Assembly (NCBI GenBank): GCA_012513195.1
Contig: JAAZCR010000242.1
Coordinates: 1-14,321, forward strand
Direction of reading: 5' to 3'
Source of the DNA: Bacilli bacterium
GTDB taxonomy: Bacteria; Bacillota_I; Bacilli_A; Haloplasmatales; Haloplasmataceae
Length of the DNA: 14,321 nt
Every line of letters starts with the position of its first letter. The stretch's first letter is position 1. Of this stretch, positions 1 through 7,427 are shown piece after piece. Made by a program: the position numbers and the translations under genes. The notes beneath the pieces were generated by a model. The model did not search any database. It saw only the letters and a program-made list of their open reading frames with translations, and was not told the DNA's origin.

Positions 1-172
1 AAGATGTTAAGGTACCTGTAAATCCTTCATTGCCTTCTGAAGTAAAGAAGTATGTGCCATCTTTGCCATACAAGCCACCCCAGAACTCATCTTGATCAGT
101 GATGAATTCATCTTTGAAGGCCTCTCCTGAAGGAGTCCAACCTGTTAAATCGCCCGTTTCAAATCCACCATT
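1..172 (-). repeat. internal protein module C (third copy, cut by window edge)
   Basis: Third copy, starting at residue 653 with NGGFETGDLTGWTPSGEAF and continuing through DEFWGGLYGKDGTYFFTSE and GFTGTLTS to the window edge. It matches module A more closely than module B (EFWGG.YG, FTS.G.EG.TGTL.S), which suggests that A and C come from the more recent duplication. Confidence 0.7.
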
Positions 173-2128
173 TTCAATAGTTGGCAATACTTCAACGACA
201 TGTACTAATGTTGCTTCAACAGTAGTATTACCTGAACTATCTGTTACCGTGAAGGTAATCTCATATTCACCCAGTGTTGTTAAGTCTAAGTTACCTTTAT
301 CTAATACGATACTAGCAGTAAGATTACCATCTACATTATCACTAGCGGTAATGCCTTCTAACCAGTTAGGTTCAAGGCTATTTACGACAATGAAGATTTC
401 TGCTTTGACACCTTTTATAACAGGTTTAACTGTATCTTCAGCAGTTACGATTACTTTCACAGTAATTGTAGCGGTATTACCACTTGCGTCAGTAGCTGTA
501 TAAATTAGGTCATATTCACCCTCTGTAGTTAAATCAACAGCGGAGTCATCGACAGTAACTTCAACTTCACCATCGACATCATCTAGAGCGCTTACTCCAT
601 CTAACCAATCTGGTTTATTTTGGCCAACCTTCAAATTGAAGTTCTTAGTTCCTGATATTACTGGAGCAGTAGTATCAGGTGCTAACAGGTTAATCGCATC
701 AAAGGCATTTTCTGGTAAATCATTAGTATCAGTATAATAAGTTTTGAAGGAATCTAAGAAAAAGACACCCCAGTCGCTGGTCGCATTATCAACGACTTTA
801 ATGTATAATTTTTGACCAATGAAACTAGATAGATCAGCTTTATAAGTGAAGAGTTCAGGTGTGTTATCGAATTTGTAGTTCATGAAACGTGCAACTTCTG
901 TACCATCTTCTTTGTGAACGGAGATATACATTGCTTTTGCGAGATCACTCTTAGGTTTTGCCCCACCAACACGGAAGGTAATGTAGCCAATTCCACCTAA
1001 TTCAAAGACGGTAGAAGTCATGGTACCAGTCTTACCTTCATTGTCAGTCTTCCATGAACTATAGAGATAACCATCTTCAGGATAATAATTAGTACCAAAC
1101 CAGTTAACTGGTTTATCGGATATTTCATTATGTGTAAATGCTTCGCCTGTTGTTTCCCAACCACAGAGATTACCTGTATCAAAGCCACCATTCGCAATTT
1201 CATATTTAGATGGTGCTGTTACATCACAAGCAATTTCTTTTGGACGCACATCAGTTGCGAGTACAGCATCGGCAGGGAGATCTGCTTCATTTTCGTAATA
1301 AACAAAGAATGAGTCCATTGAAATCCATGCCCAGTCACTTGTCGCGTTGTCCACAATCTTAATATATAACTCTTGACCTAAGAATTCGCGTAAATCAGCT
1401 TTGTATTGTACCATGTTACCTTTGTACATATCATCATCGAACATGGTATTTCCAAAGCGCGCAACTTCTTCATCGTCACTAGTAGTTAAGGTGTTATTGG
1501 TCTTCATGATTGAAATATACAATTTGTCTGTATGTTTAGCAGCACCAATCTTGAAAGTAATCCAACCAGAGCCACTTAAAATAAAGGTACTTGAAGATAA
1601 GGTACCTGTAGCTCCTTCACTACCATCGGATGTGAACATATAATTGCCTTCCATACCATATCTTCCACCCCAGAATTCATCACTATTAATAATGTGTGAA
1701 TCCTTAAAGGCTTCGCCAGTGGCAGTCCAACCAGTCAAGTCACCTGTTTCAAAACCTGGATTAATGATTTCATATTGATTTCCAACAATGCGTTTTACGA
1801 TAATGATAAACTCTTTTGTATCAGACGCTTTTCCGTATTTAATAGTCGCAGTTAGTATTACTGTTGCATCTCCTAGTGATGATGGTTTTACCTTGCCATC
1901 ATTACCAATAATTGCCGGATTACTTGATGACCAAGTAATCGTTGATCCATTGTCACCAGATGTAGGTAAAATGAGGTCACTAGTTACATTATTTAAGTCC
2001 CCTGGTATAGTTAATGCCGCTTTATCAGCAGCTACGATTTCTGCATCACTCTTAACTTTCGATTGTTTAGTACAAGCAGTTATAAATAAAAGTAATAGTG
2101 AAAATAACAGAATTACATACTTCCTCAT
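1..2128 (-). CDS. large modular carbohydrate-binding lipoprotein (5' part, runs off left edge)
   Basis: The minus frame from the ATG at 2126-2128 is open, without a stop, to base 2, giving 709 codons. A strong ribosome site (GGGGAGG, about 7 nt upstream) fixes the start. Residues 1-19 are a lipoprotein signal (MRKY, a hydrophobic stretch, lipobox ITAC with Cys19), so the protein should be anchored outside the membrane. Residues about 30-113 resemble an atrophied bacterial Ig domain (aBig_2 type, 'ITWSSSNPAII'). Modules A (about 123-284) and B (about 313-468) share NPGFETGDLTGW / NGGFDTGNLCGW starts and YIKIVDNATSDW motifs. Residues about 483-645 are two DUF5011-like Ig domains ('DTTAPVISG', 'DLTTEGEYDLIYTATD'). 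A third module starts at residue 653 and is cut by the window edge. Such modules are found in big secreted glycosidases of Firmicutes, so a catalytic domain may lie further left, but none is visible. It is divergent from the GH97 gene. Binding of polysaccharide is inferred. Confidence 0.88.
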   Translation of the reverse strand, partial: MRKYVILLFSLLLLFITACTKQSKVKSDAEIVAADKAALTIPGDLNNVTSDLILPTSGDNGSTITWSSSNPAIIGNDGKVKPSSLGDATVILTATIKYGKASDTKEFIIIVKRIVGNQYEIINPGFETGDLTGWTATGEAFKDSHIINSDEFWGGRYGMEGNYMFTSDGSEGATGTLSSSTFILSGSGWITFKIGAAKHTDKLYISIMKTNNTLTTSDDEEVARFGNTMFDDDMYKGNMVQYKADLREFLGQELYIKIVDNATSDWAWISMDSFFVYYENEADLPADAVLATDVRPKEIACDVTAPSKYEIANGGFDTGNLCGWETTGEAFTHNEISDKPVNWFGTNYYPEDGYLYSSWKTDNEGKTGTMTSTVFELGGIGYITFRVGGAKPKSDLAKAMYISVHKEDGTEVARFMNYKFDNTPELFTYKADLSSFIGQKLYIKVVDNATSDWGVFFLDSFKTYYTDTNDLPENAFDAINLLAPDTTAPVISGTKNFNLKVGQNKPDWLDGVSALDDVDGEVEVTVDDSAVDLTTEGEYDLIYTATDASGNTATITVKVIVTAEDTVKPVIKGVKAEIFIVVNSLEPNWLEGITASDNVDGNLTASIVLDKGNLDLTTLGEYEITFTVTDSSGNTTVEATLVHVVEVLPTIENGGFETGDLTGWTPSGEAFKDEFITDQDEFWGGLYGKDGTYFFTSEGNEGFTGTLTS
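726..1192 (-). repeat. internal protein module B (second copy)
   Basis: Second copy of the module, residues about 313-468. It has NGGFDTGNLCGWETTGEAF, GTMTSTVFELGGIGYITFRVG, TEVARFMNYKF, YKADLSSFIGQKLYIK and VVDNATSDWGVFFLDSF. It is joined to module A by a linker of about 25-30 residues ('LATDVRPKEIACDVTAPSK'). Sequence similarity to A is plain by eye; ligand specificity cannot be read from it. Confidence 0.75.
1278..1762 (-). repeat. internal protein module A (first copy)
   Basis: First copy of the repeated beta-rich module inside the large lipoprotein, residues about 123-284. Landmarks are NPGFETGDLTGW, EFWGGRYG, GTLSSSTFILSGSGWITFKIG, EEVARFGN, YKADLREFLGQELYIK and IVDNATSDWAWISMDSF. At DNA level it still shares a 13-base identical word (TAAGGTACCTGTA, + strand 1598-1610) with module C (8-20). 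This copy carries an insertion around the EEVARFGN segment that lengthens it compared with module B. Confidence 0.75.
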
Positions 2129-2200
2129 TAATTTTCCTCCCCTTTTATGTTAAGTGTAAACGTATTCAATTAAATTTTAATCGGGACAATTACTTAATAA

Positions 2201-2229
2201 AATGTACAAACTAAGACTTTTTTGTCCAA
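2201..2229 (-). promoter_or_regulatory. possible promoter of the large lipoprotein gene
   Basis: On the minus strand TTGGAC (2224-2229) is followed after 17 bases by TACATT (2201-2206), about 75 bases before the ATG at 2128. Both boxes differ from consensus in two places, so this is only a candidate. Confidence 0.35.
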
Positions 2230-2333
2230 AAACTACTTTTTTAGGTGTTTTTTATGTTTAAATAATTAGAAAATAAGCAAATTCTTCACTCTTAATTAAA
2301 AAAGTAGGAATTAGGCAAAAAAAATATATTTTA

Positions 2334-2359
2334 ACCATTTTACCATTTTTGACCATTTT
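2334..2359 (+). promoter_or_regulatory. three tandem ACCATTTT repeats, candidate operator
   Basis: ACCATTTT occurs at 2334-2341, 2342-2349 and 2352-2359, that is with spacings of 8 and 10 bases, just upstream of the GH97 gene in the 270-base divergent region. Short direct repeats in such a place often bind a regulator. The rest of 2129-2398 is A/T-rich and holds no gene. No consensus -10/-35 pair with normal spacing was found for the GH97 gene. Confidence 0.35.
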
Positions 2360-2398
2360 ATATTATTAATACTGAAGAATAATTTAGGAGTGAGGAGT

Positions 2399-5300
2399 TT
2401 GAGAAAATTGGTCTATTTATGCGTAACAATAGTCATATTATTAATAATGTTTTCTTGTCAAGCAAAGAACCAAACAGATAAACTGACAATAAGTTCACCA
2501 GATAAAAATATCCTCGTTACTTTTACTTTAAATCAAGAGAAGCAGCCAACTTATTCCGTAAGTTATAATGGGGAGGTACTGATTAAACCCTCAAAATTGG
2601 GATTTACTTTTAAAAATGACACACCGCTCGCAAAGAACTTACGCATTGTTGATTATAAAGAAAGTACGTTCTATGATAAGTGGCAAACTGTATGGGGTAT
2701 TAAAAAAGAATATATTAACCATTATAATGAACTAATCGTTAGTTTAGAGGAAACTAATACAAAAGCGCCACGAAAAATGGATATCATCTTTCGCGTATTT
2801 AACGATGGTGTGGGCTTTCGTTATGTACTACCTGAACAAAATAACATGGACAAGATTGAAATCATGTCCGAATTCACCGAGTTCACTTTTACCGATGATC
2901 ATACAGTGTGGTGGGCAGAAAACGATTGGAATAGTTTGGAAAAACTATATCAAAAAACTCCACTCTCGCAAGTTACTACCGCCAATACTCCCTTAACTAT
3001 TAAAACAACATCTAATCTCTATGTTGCCCTTCATGAAGCACAACTAATTAACTATGCATCAATGGCATTAAAGCAGGGCGTTGAGAACTACAAACTAGTG
3101 AGCGAGTTAGCTCCTTGGCCAGATGGAGTAAAAGTGAAAGGGAGCGTACCGCTACAGACACCATGGCGTACCATTCAGATTAGTACCACACCTGGTGGTC
3201 TTATTGAATCTGGTTTAATTCTCAACCTAAATGACCCCTGTGTCATTGAAGATACCTCTTGGATTAAACCTATGAAATACATGGGAATTTGGTGGGAAAT
3301 GCATATAGGTAAATCTACTTGGGGTAGTGGTAGCAATCATGGCGCAACTACCGAAAATGCCTTAAGATACTTGAACTTTATCGCAAGTCATTTTGATACT
3401 TCTAAGGAACCCATTGGCTTCTTAGTCGAAGGCTGGAACAAAGGCTGGGATGGCGCTTGGTATGATAACGGTCATCTCTTCTCGTTTACTGAAGCATATC
3501 CCGATTTTGATTTAGAAATGATAGTCCAATATGCGAAGGCTCTTGGAATCGAATACATTATGCATAATGAAACTAGTGGTGATATCCTTAACTATGAACG
3601 ACAAATGACAGATGCCTTCAAGTATTATCAACAACTTGGTGTTCATATGGTGAAAACTGGCTATGTTGCTGATACAGGGATGAAAAATCCAAAAGGACAA
3701 AATCACCACGGTCAATACATGGTTAATCATTATAATAATGTGGTGCAAAAAGCAGCAAATTATCAACTAATGATCAATACGCACGAGCCAGTAAAAGGAA
3801 CTGGATTAGAACGCACCTACCCTAACTGGGTATCAAGAGAAAGTATTCGCGGAACTGAATATGAAGCATGGAGTGAGGGTAATCCACCTGAGCATACAAC
3901 CATCTTACCATTTACGATGGGTCTAGCTGGTCCATTTGATTACACTCCAGGTATCTTTGATGTTTTACTACCTGACCGTCCTGATAACTGTGTTCATACC
4001 ACCAGAGCCAAACAACTAGCACTCTATGTTGTACTGTATAGTCCGATTCAAATGGTTAGCGATTTACCTGAAAATTATCTAGATAATTACGGTGAATTAT
4101 TACCAGAATTTAAATTTATCCGTGATGTACCTACAACTTGGGATGACACATTTGTTCCTCATGGTGAAATTGGTGATTATATAACAGTAGTAAGAAAGAA
4201 AGATAATGAATTCTATATCGGCAGCATTACTGATGAAGAAGCTCGCGAGTTAACTCTACCATTGGATTTCTTAGATTCTGATAAGGAGTATATTGCGGAA
4301 ATCTATGCTGATAGTAATGATGTCGAATGGGAAACTAATCCTAATGGTGTCACCATCAGTATTGTCAAAGTAACAAATAAAGACACCCTTACACTATCTT
4401 TAGCGAAGGGCGGTGGTGAAGCAATTAGAATTTATCCCGCTAAAAATGCTTCATATTCTGCATATCAAAAACCCGATATTGTTGTTTCATACCGTAATAT
4501 GCCATTAACACTTAAATCAAATGATCCGCTCGAAATAACCCTTTCTCTTACTAATACTGGTAATGTGATCAAAGGGGAGACTATGAACCTTTATGTGAAT
4601 GATAAACTTGTCGATTCGCAAACCTTTAGATTAAATCCCAAATCATCTGAACAAGTAACATTAAAATATGAAAACCTCTTCTTTGAAGTGGGTAAATATA
4701 AAATAAGAATAAACGATTTAGAAGAAAAAGAAGTAACAGTTAATCCTAAAGAAGCAACCTTTGTCTATAACGATTTAACAATTAATATAATTGATAATAC
4801 TTTGTATGTTACTGCTTCCGTAACTAATACAGGTACTTATCCTGGAAATACTAAAGTACCCTTAATCATCAATAAGCAAGTTATTGAAGAAAAAGACTTA
4901 TATCTACCTAGTAAACTAGGTGGTTATAAAAGTAATGTAACTTTTACTTATCAGTTACCTAAAGAAGGTTTTTATGAAATTACAGTTGGAGATTTATCAC
5001 CAATATTGATTAGTCATCCAGAAATTGATTTAAGCCTTTGGAAGTTTCAAAAAGGTGATGATCTAACCTATAAAGAAATAGATTATGATGATTCAGCGTG
5101 GCAAATAGTTACGCTTCCCGCCAGTTGGGAAGAAACATCTAATTATTATGAAGATTATGTTTTTGGTTGGTATCGTAAAGCAATTTACTTACCACCTGAA
5201 CTATCAGGATATTCAATACGTATTACGCTTGGTAAAATTGATGATTGTGATGAAACATACTTTAATGGTTATTTGATTGGTAAATCCGGTACCATCCCTG

Positions 5301-5473
5301 ATGACAGAAATGGTATGATTTCAGCGTGGCAAACAGTACGAACATATGCAATTCCTGCGCATCTAATCAAATTAGGTCAGGTAAATGTAATTGGTATTAG
5401 AGTATACGATGCAACGGGTGGTGGAGGATTATTTGAAGGTCCACTTAAAATTGAATTTATCAAAGAAAATTAA
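2399..5473 (+). CDS. GH97 family alpha-glucosidase lipoprotein with CARDB-like and jelly-roll C-terminal extension
   Basis: Glycoside hydrolase family 97, close to SusB of Bacteroides in the catalytic motifs. Probable start is TTG at 2399, 8 bases after AGGAG (2386-2390). The in-frame GTG at 2390 overlaps that ribosome site and has none of its own. Residues 1-20 form a lipoprotein signal ending in FSC (Cys20). A GH97 N-terminal beta domain spans about 28-265, the barrel about 269-540 and the GH97 C domain about 584-680. The three glutamates of inverting SusB-type enzymes are present: HNETS (Glu391), NTHEP (Glu463) and GTEYE (Glu487), with 24-residue spacing between the last two as in SusB. 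KTGYV stands where retaining members carry their Asp nucleophile. I infer inverting alpha-glucosidase. Two CARDB-like beta domains (about 690-868) and a galactose-binding-type jelly roll (about 874-1024) add roughly 340 residues beyond the usual family length. It should be anchored outside the membrane. Confidence 0.93.
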   Translation: MRKLVYLCVTIVILLIMFSCQAKNQTDKLTISSPDKNILVTFTLNQEKQPTYSVSYNGEVLIKPSKLGFTFKNDTPLAKNLRIVDYKESTFYDKWQTVWGIKKEYINHYNELIVSLEETNTKAPRKMDIIFRVFNDGVGFRYVLPEQNNMDKIEIMSEFTEFTFTDDHTVWWAENDWNSLEKLYQKTPLSQVTTANTPLTIKTTSNLYVALHEAQLINYASMALKQGVENYKLVSELAPWPDGVKVKGSVPLQTPWRTIQISTTPGGLIESGLILNLNDPCVIEDTSWIKPMKYMGIWWEMHIGKSTWGSGSNHGATTENALRYLNFIASHFDTSKEPIGFLVEGWNKGWDGAWYDNGHLFSFTEAYPDFDLEMIVQYAKALGIEYIMHNETSGDILNYERQMTDAFKYYQQLGVHMVKTGYVADTGMKNPKGQNHHGQYMVNHYNNVVQKAANYQLMINTHEPVKGTGLERTYPNWVSRESIRGTEYEAWSEGNPPEHTTILPFTMGLAGPFDYTPGIFDVLLPDRPDNCVHTTRAKQLALYVVLYSPIQMVSDLPENYLDNYGELLPEFKFIRDVPTTWDDTFVPHGEIGDYITVVRKKDNEFYIGSITDEEARELTLPLDFLDSDKEYIAEIYADSNDVEWETNPNGVTISIVKVTNKDTLTLSLAKGGGEAIRIYPAKNASYSAYQKPDIVVSYRNMPLTLKSNDPLEITLSLTNTGNVIKGETMNLYVNDKLVDSQTFRLNPKSSEQVTLKYENLFFEVGKYKIRINDLEEKEVTVNPKEATFVYNDLTINIIDNTLYVTASVTNTGTYPGNTKVPLIINKQVIEEKDLYLPSKLGGYKSNVTFTYQLPKEGFYEITVGDLSPILISHPEIDLSLWKFQKGDDLTYKEIDYDDSAWQIVTLPASWEETSNYYEDYVFGWYRKAIYLPPELSGYSIRITLGKIDDCDETYFNGYLIGKSGTIPDDRNGMISAWQTVRTYAIPAHLIKLGQVNVIGIRVYDATGGGGLFEGPLKIEFIKEN

Positions 5474-5490
5474 AGTATTATAATATAAAT

Positions 5491-5523
5491 ACACCTCATC
5501 TAAGTGGTTATATGATGAGGTGT
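5491..5523. terminator. bidirectional terminator between GH97 and uxuB
   Basis: Ten-base stem ACACCTCATC (5491-5500) / GATGAGGTGT (5514-5523) with a 13-base loop. It is followed by TTTTG on the plus strand and by an A/T-rich stretch (ATTTATATTATAA) on the minus strand. It lies between two convergent genes and can serve both. Confidence 0.8.
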
Positions 5524-5531
5524 TTTGTACT

Positions 5532-6374
5532 TTATACTCCTGAATAAGAAGAAAAGCCACCATCGACAGGAATAACTACCCCTGTCACAAATCCTGATGC
5601 CTCTTTATCAACTAGATATAACAAAGTCCCGATTAACTCCTCGGGTTTGCCAAAGCGTCCGATGGGAGTATGACTGATAATTTTTCTGGCTCGATCTGTT
5701 AAATTACCTTCTTTATCAATTAAAAGGCTTTCATTTTGCTTTGTTAGAAAGAATCCTGGCGCAATCGCATTAACACGGATACCAACTTTCGCAAAATGCG
5801 CTGCTAACCATTGGGTAAAATTATTGATGGCTGCTTTTGCGGCACTATATGCTGGTATTTTTGTTAACGGTTTAAAAGCATTCATAGAAGAGATGTTTAT
5901 GATTGTCGCATCATCTTTCCCAATCATATCTTCCGCAAATACTTGAATAGTAAGCAAAGTACCAAGAAAATTTAAATTAAAGACATATGCAAATCCTTCT
6001 AAAGGAAGGTTAAAGAAAGTTGATAAGTCATTCTTATCTAGATCTTCTATTTCAAAGTATTCTTTCGTTGTTGTTCCTTTAGGATGATTTCCACCGGCAC
6101 CATTAATCAAGATGTCACAAGGTCCAAACGTAGCGTTGATTATTTTTTTTGCCTCTAATAGCGACTCTTTATTTAGAACATCTACTTTAACCGCAAGGGC
6201 AATGCCATTCGTTTCTTCAATTTCCTTTACTAACTTTTGTCCTTTTTCCAGATTAGTGCCAAGTATGGCAACCTTTGCCCCACATTCCGCTAAGGCTTTA
6301 CACCAATAAGTGCCTAGGACACCTGTCCCACCTGTTACTACAGCAACTTTATTTGTTAGATTAGGATTATGCAT
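5532..6374 (-). CDS. uxuB: D-mannonate oxidoreductase, SDR type
   Basis: Short-chain dehydrogenase of about 280 residues, the length of the Bacillus-type UxuB/YjmF. The expected reaction is D-fructuronate + NADH to D-mannonate in hexuronate breakdown, in the cytoplasm. Visible motifs are the nucleotide-binding TGGTGVLG (14-21), NGAGGNHPKG (91-100, characteristic of this subfamily), catalytic Ser163, Tyr176 and Lys180 (YSAAK), and PVDGGF near the end. I chose ATG 6374, which has AGGTGA 6 bases upstream. An in-frame GTG at 6383 directly follows the uxuA stop and would add three residues. It is the last gene of the three-gene operon, and its ribosome site overlaps the end of uxuA, so the two are probably translationally coupled. 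The function rests on family resemblance plus adjacency to uxuA. Confidence 0.9.
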   Translation of the reverse strand: MHNPNLTNKVAVVTGGTGVLGTYWCKALAECGAKVAILGTNLEKGQKLVKEIEETNGIALAVKVDVLNKESLLEAKKIINATFGPCDILINGAGGNHPKGTTTKEYFEIEDLDKNDLSTFFNLPLEGFAYVFNLNFLGTLLTIQVFAEDMIGKDDATIINISSMNAFKPLTKIPAYSAAKAAINNFTQWLAAHFAKVGIRVNAIAPGFFLTKQNESLLIDKEGNLTDRARKIISHTPIGRFGKPEELIGTLLYLVDKEASGFVTGVVIPVDGGFSSYSGV

Positions 6375-6383
6375 AGAAATCAC

Positions 6384-7426
6384 CTACTTTATTTTCGTTA
6401 ACGTTTCCCAAATCCCTAATAAATACATCGCACCTAAAGCACGGTCATATAATCCATAGCCAGGTTTACCTTGTTCATCCCAAATCATACGACCATGGTC
6501 AGGTCTAACATAACCAGTAAAACCAATTTCTTTATAAGCTTTAAGTATTTCTACCATATCTAAACTACCACAAACTGAATAATGGGCAGTTTCCATAAAA
6601 GAATTATTATCTAATGACTTCACATTGCGTAGATGGGCAAAATGGATTCTCCCCATTTTCCCAAACTTGCGCACCATTTTAATATAATCATTGAAACTTG
6701 CACAACCTAATGAACCACTGCACATTGTAATTCCATTATAGGGACTATCCACGATTTTTAAGAATCTTTCCAGATTCGCTTCATTAGTGATAATGCGTGG
6801 TAACCAAAAATCGACCATGGTGGATCATCAGGGTGAATCGCCATCTTAATACCGCACTCTTCCGCAACAGGAATAATCTTTTTAAGGAAGTATTCTAAAT
6901 TTCGCCATAAATCTTCTTCCGTAATTTGGCGATATTTATTAAGTAAATCGGTTAGTTCTGCTTTACTGTAAGATGAATCCCAACCGGGTAGTTCTAAATC
7001 AGTAGCATCTGGTTTTATTTTTACGATTTGATCATTATCGTATATTAGCGTTTTTGAACCATCTTCTAAAACATAGTCTAGTTCGGTCCTGGTCCAATCA
7101 AAGACGGGCATAAAATTGTAACAAACAACTTCAATCCCCGCTTTACTTAATCGATGTAAGGTTTCTCCATAATTTTCTATGTAGCGATCCCGAGTAGGTA
7201 GCCCCAGCTTGATATCTTCATGAATGGGTACACTTTCAATAACCTTTAACTCTAATCCCACCTCATTGACCATATTCTTAAGGCTTTTTATGTCTTCCTC
7301 TTTCCACACATCCCCAACAGGTACAGTATAAATTGCGCTTACCACACCTGTAATCCCAGGGATTTGCTTGATATATTTTAACGGTATGGGATCATTTGGC
7401 CCATACCACCGAAAGGTCATCTTCAT
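6384..7426 (-). pseudogene. uxuA: mannonate dehydratase, single-base frameshift
   Basis: UxuA dehydrates D-mannonate to 2-keto-3-deoxy-D-gluconate. The start is ATG 7426 (MKMTFRWYGPND), one base after the stop of the upstream oxidoreductase, with AAAGGTGAG as ribosome site. The first frame reads well through YNFMPVFDWTRTELD to [14 protein letters not shown], then falls into nonsense and stops. The second frame continues exactly where family members do: [54 protein letters not shown]. One T appears to be missing in GGTTACC around 6801-6805; restoring it gives a 347-residue protein, near the usual length (about 350-360). All metal-site motifs (HPDDPP, CSGS, HLRN, RPDHG) are intact across the break. 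It may be a true recent mutation or a sequencing error in a short T run. Confidence 0.9.
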
Positions 7427-7427
7427 A

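Noticed and set aside
99..2153. Several plus-strand open frames (for example 99-503, 1401-1643, 1788-2153)
   Set aside because: They lie antisense to the continuous 709-codon lipoprotein frame, have no ribosome sites and read as low-complexity Ser/Thr/Val strings with no known domain.
3512..3766. Minus-strand frame inside the GH97 gene
   Set aside because: Shadow of the GH97 catalytic domain; His/Ile-rich antisense translation with no start signals.
6795..6820. Programmed -1 frameshift to explain uxuA
   Set aside because: The reading needs a -1 shift at ATT TTT GGT TAC, but no heptamer allows both tRNAs to re-pair (GGT to TGG fails), and uxuA is not known to use recoding. A lost base is simpler.
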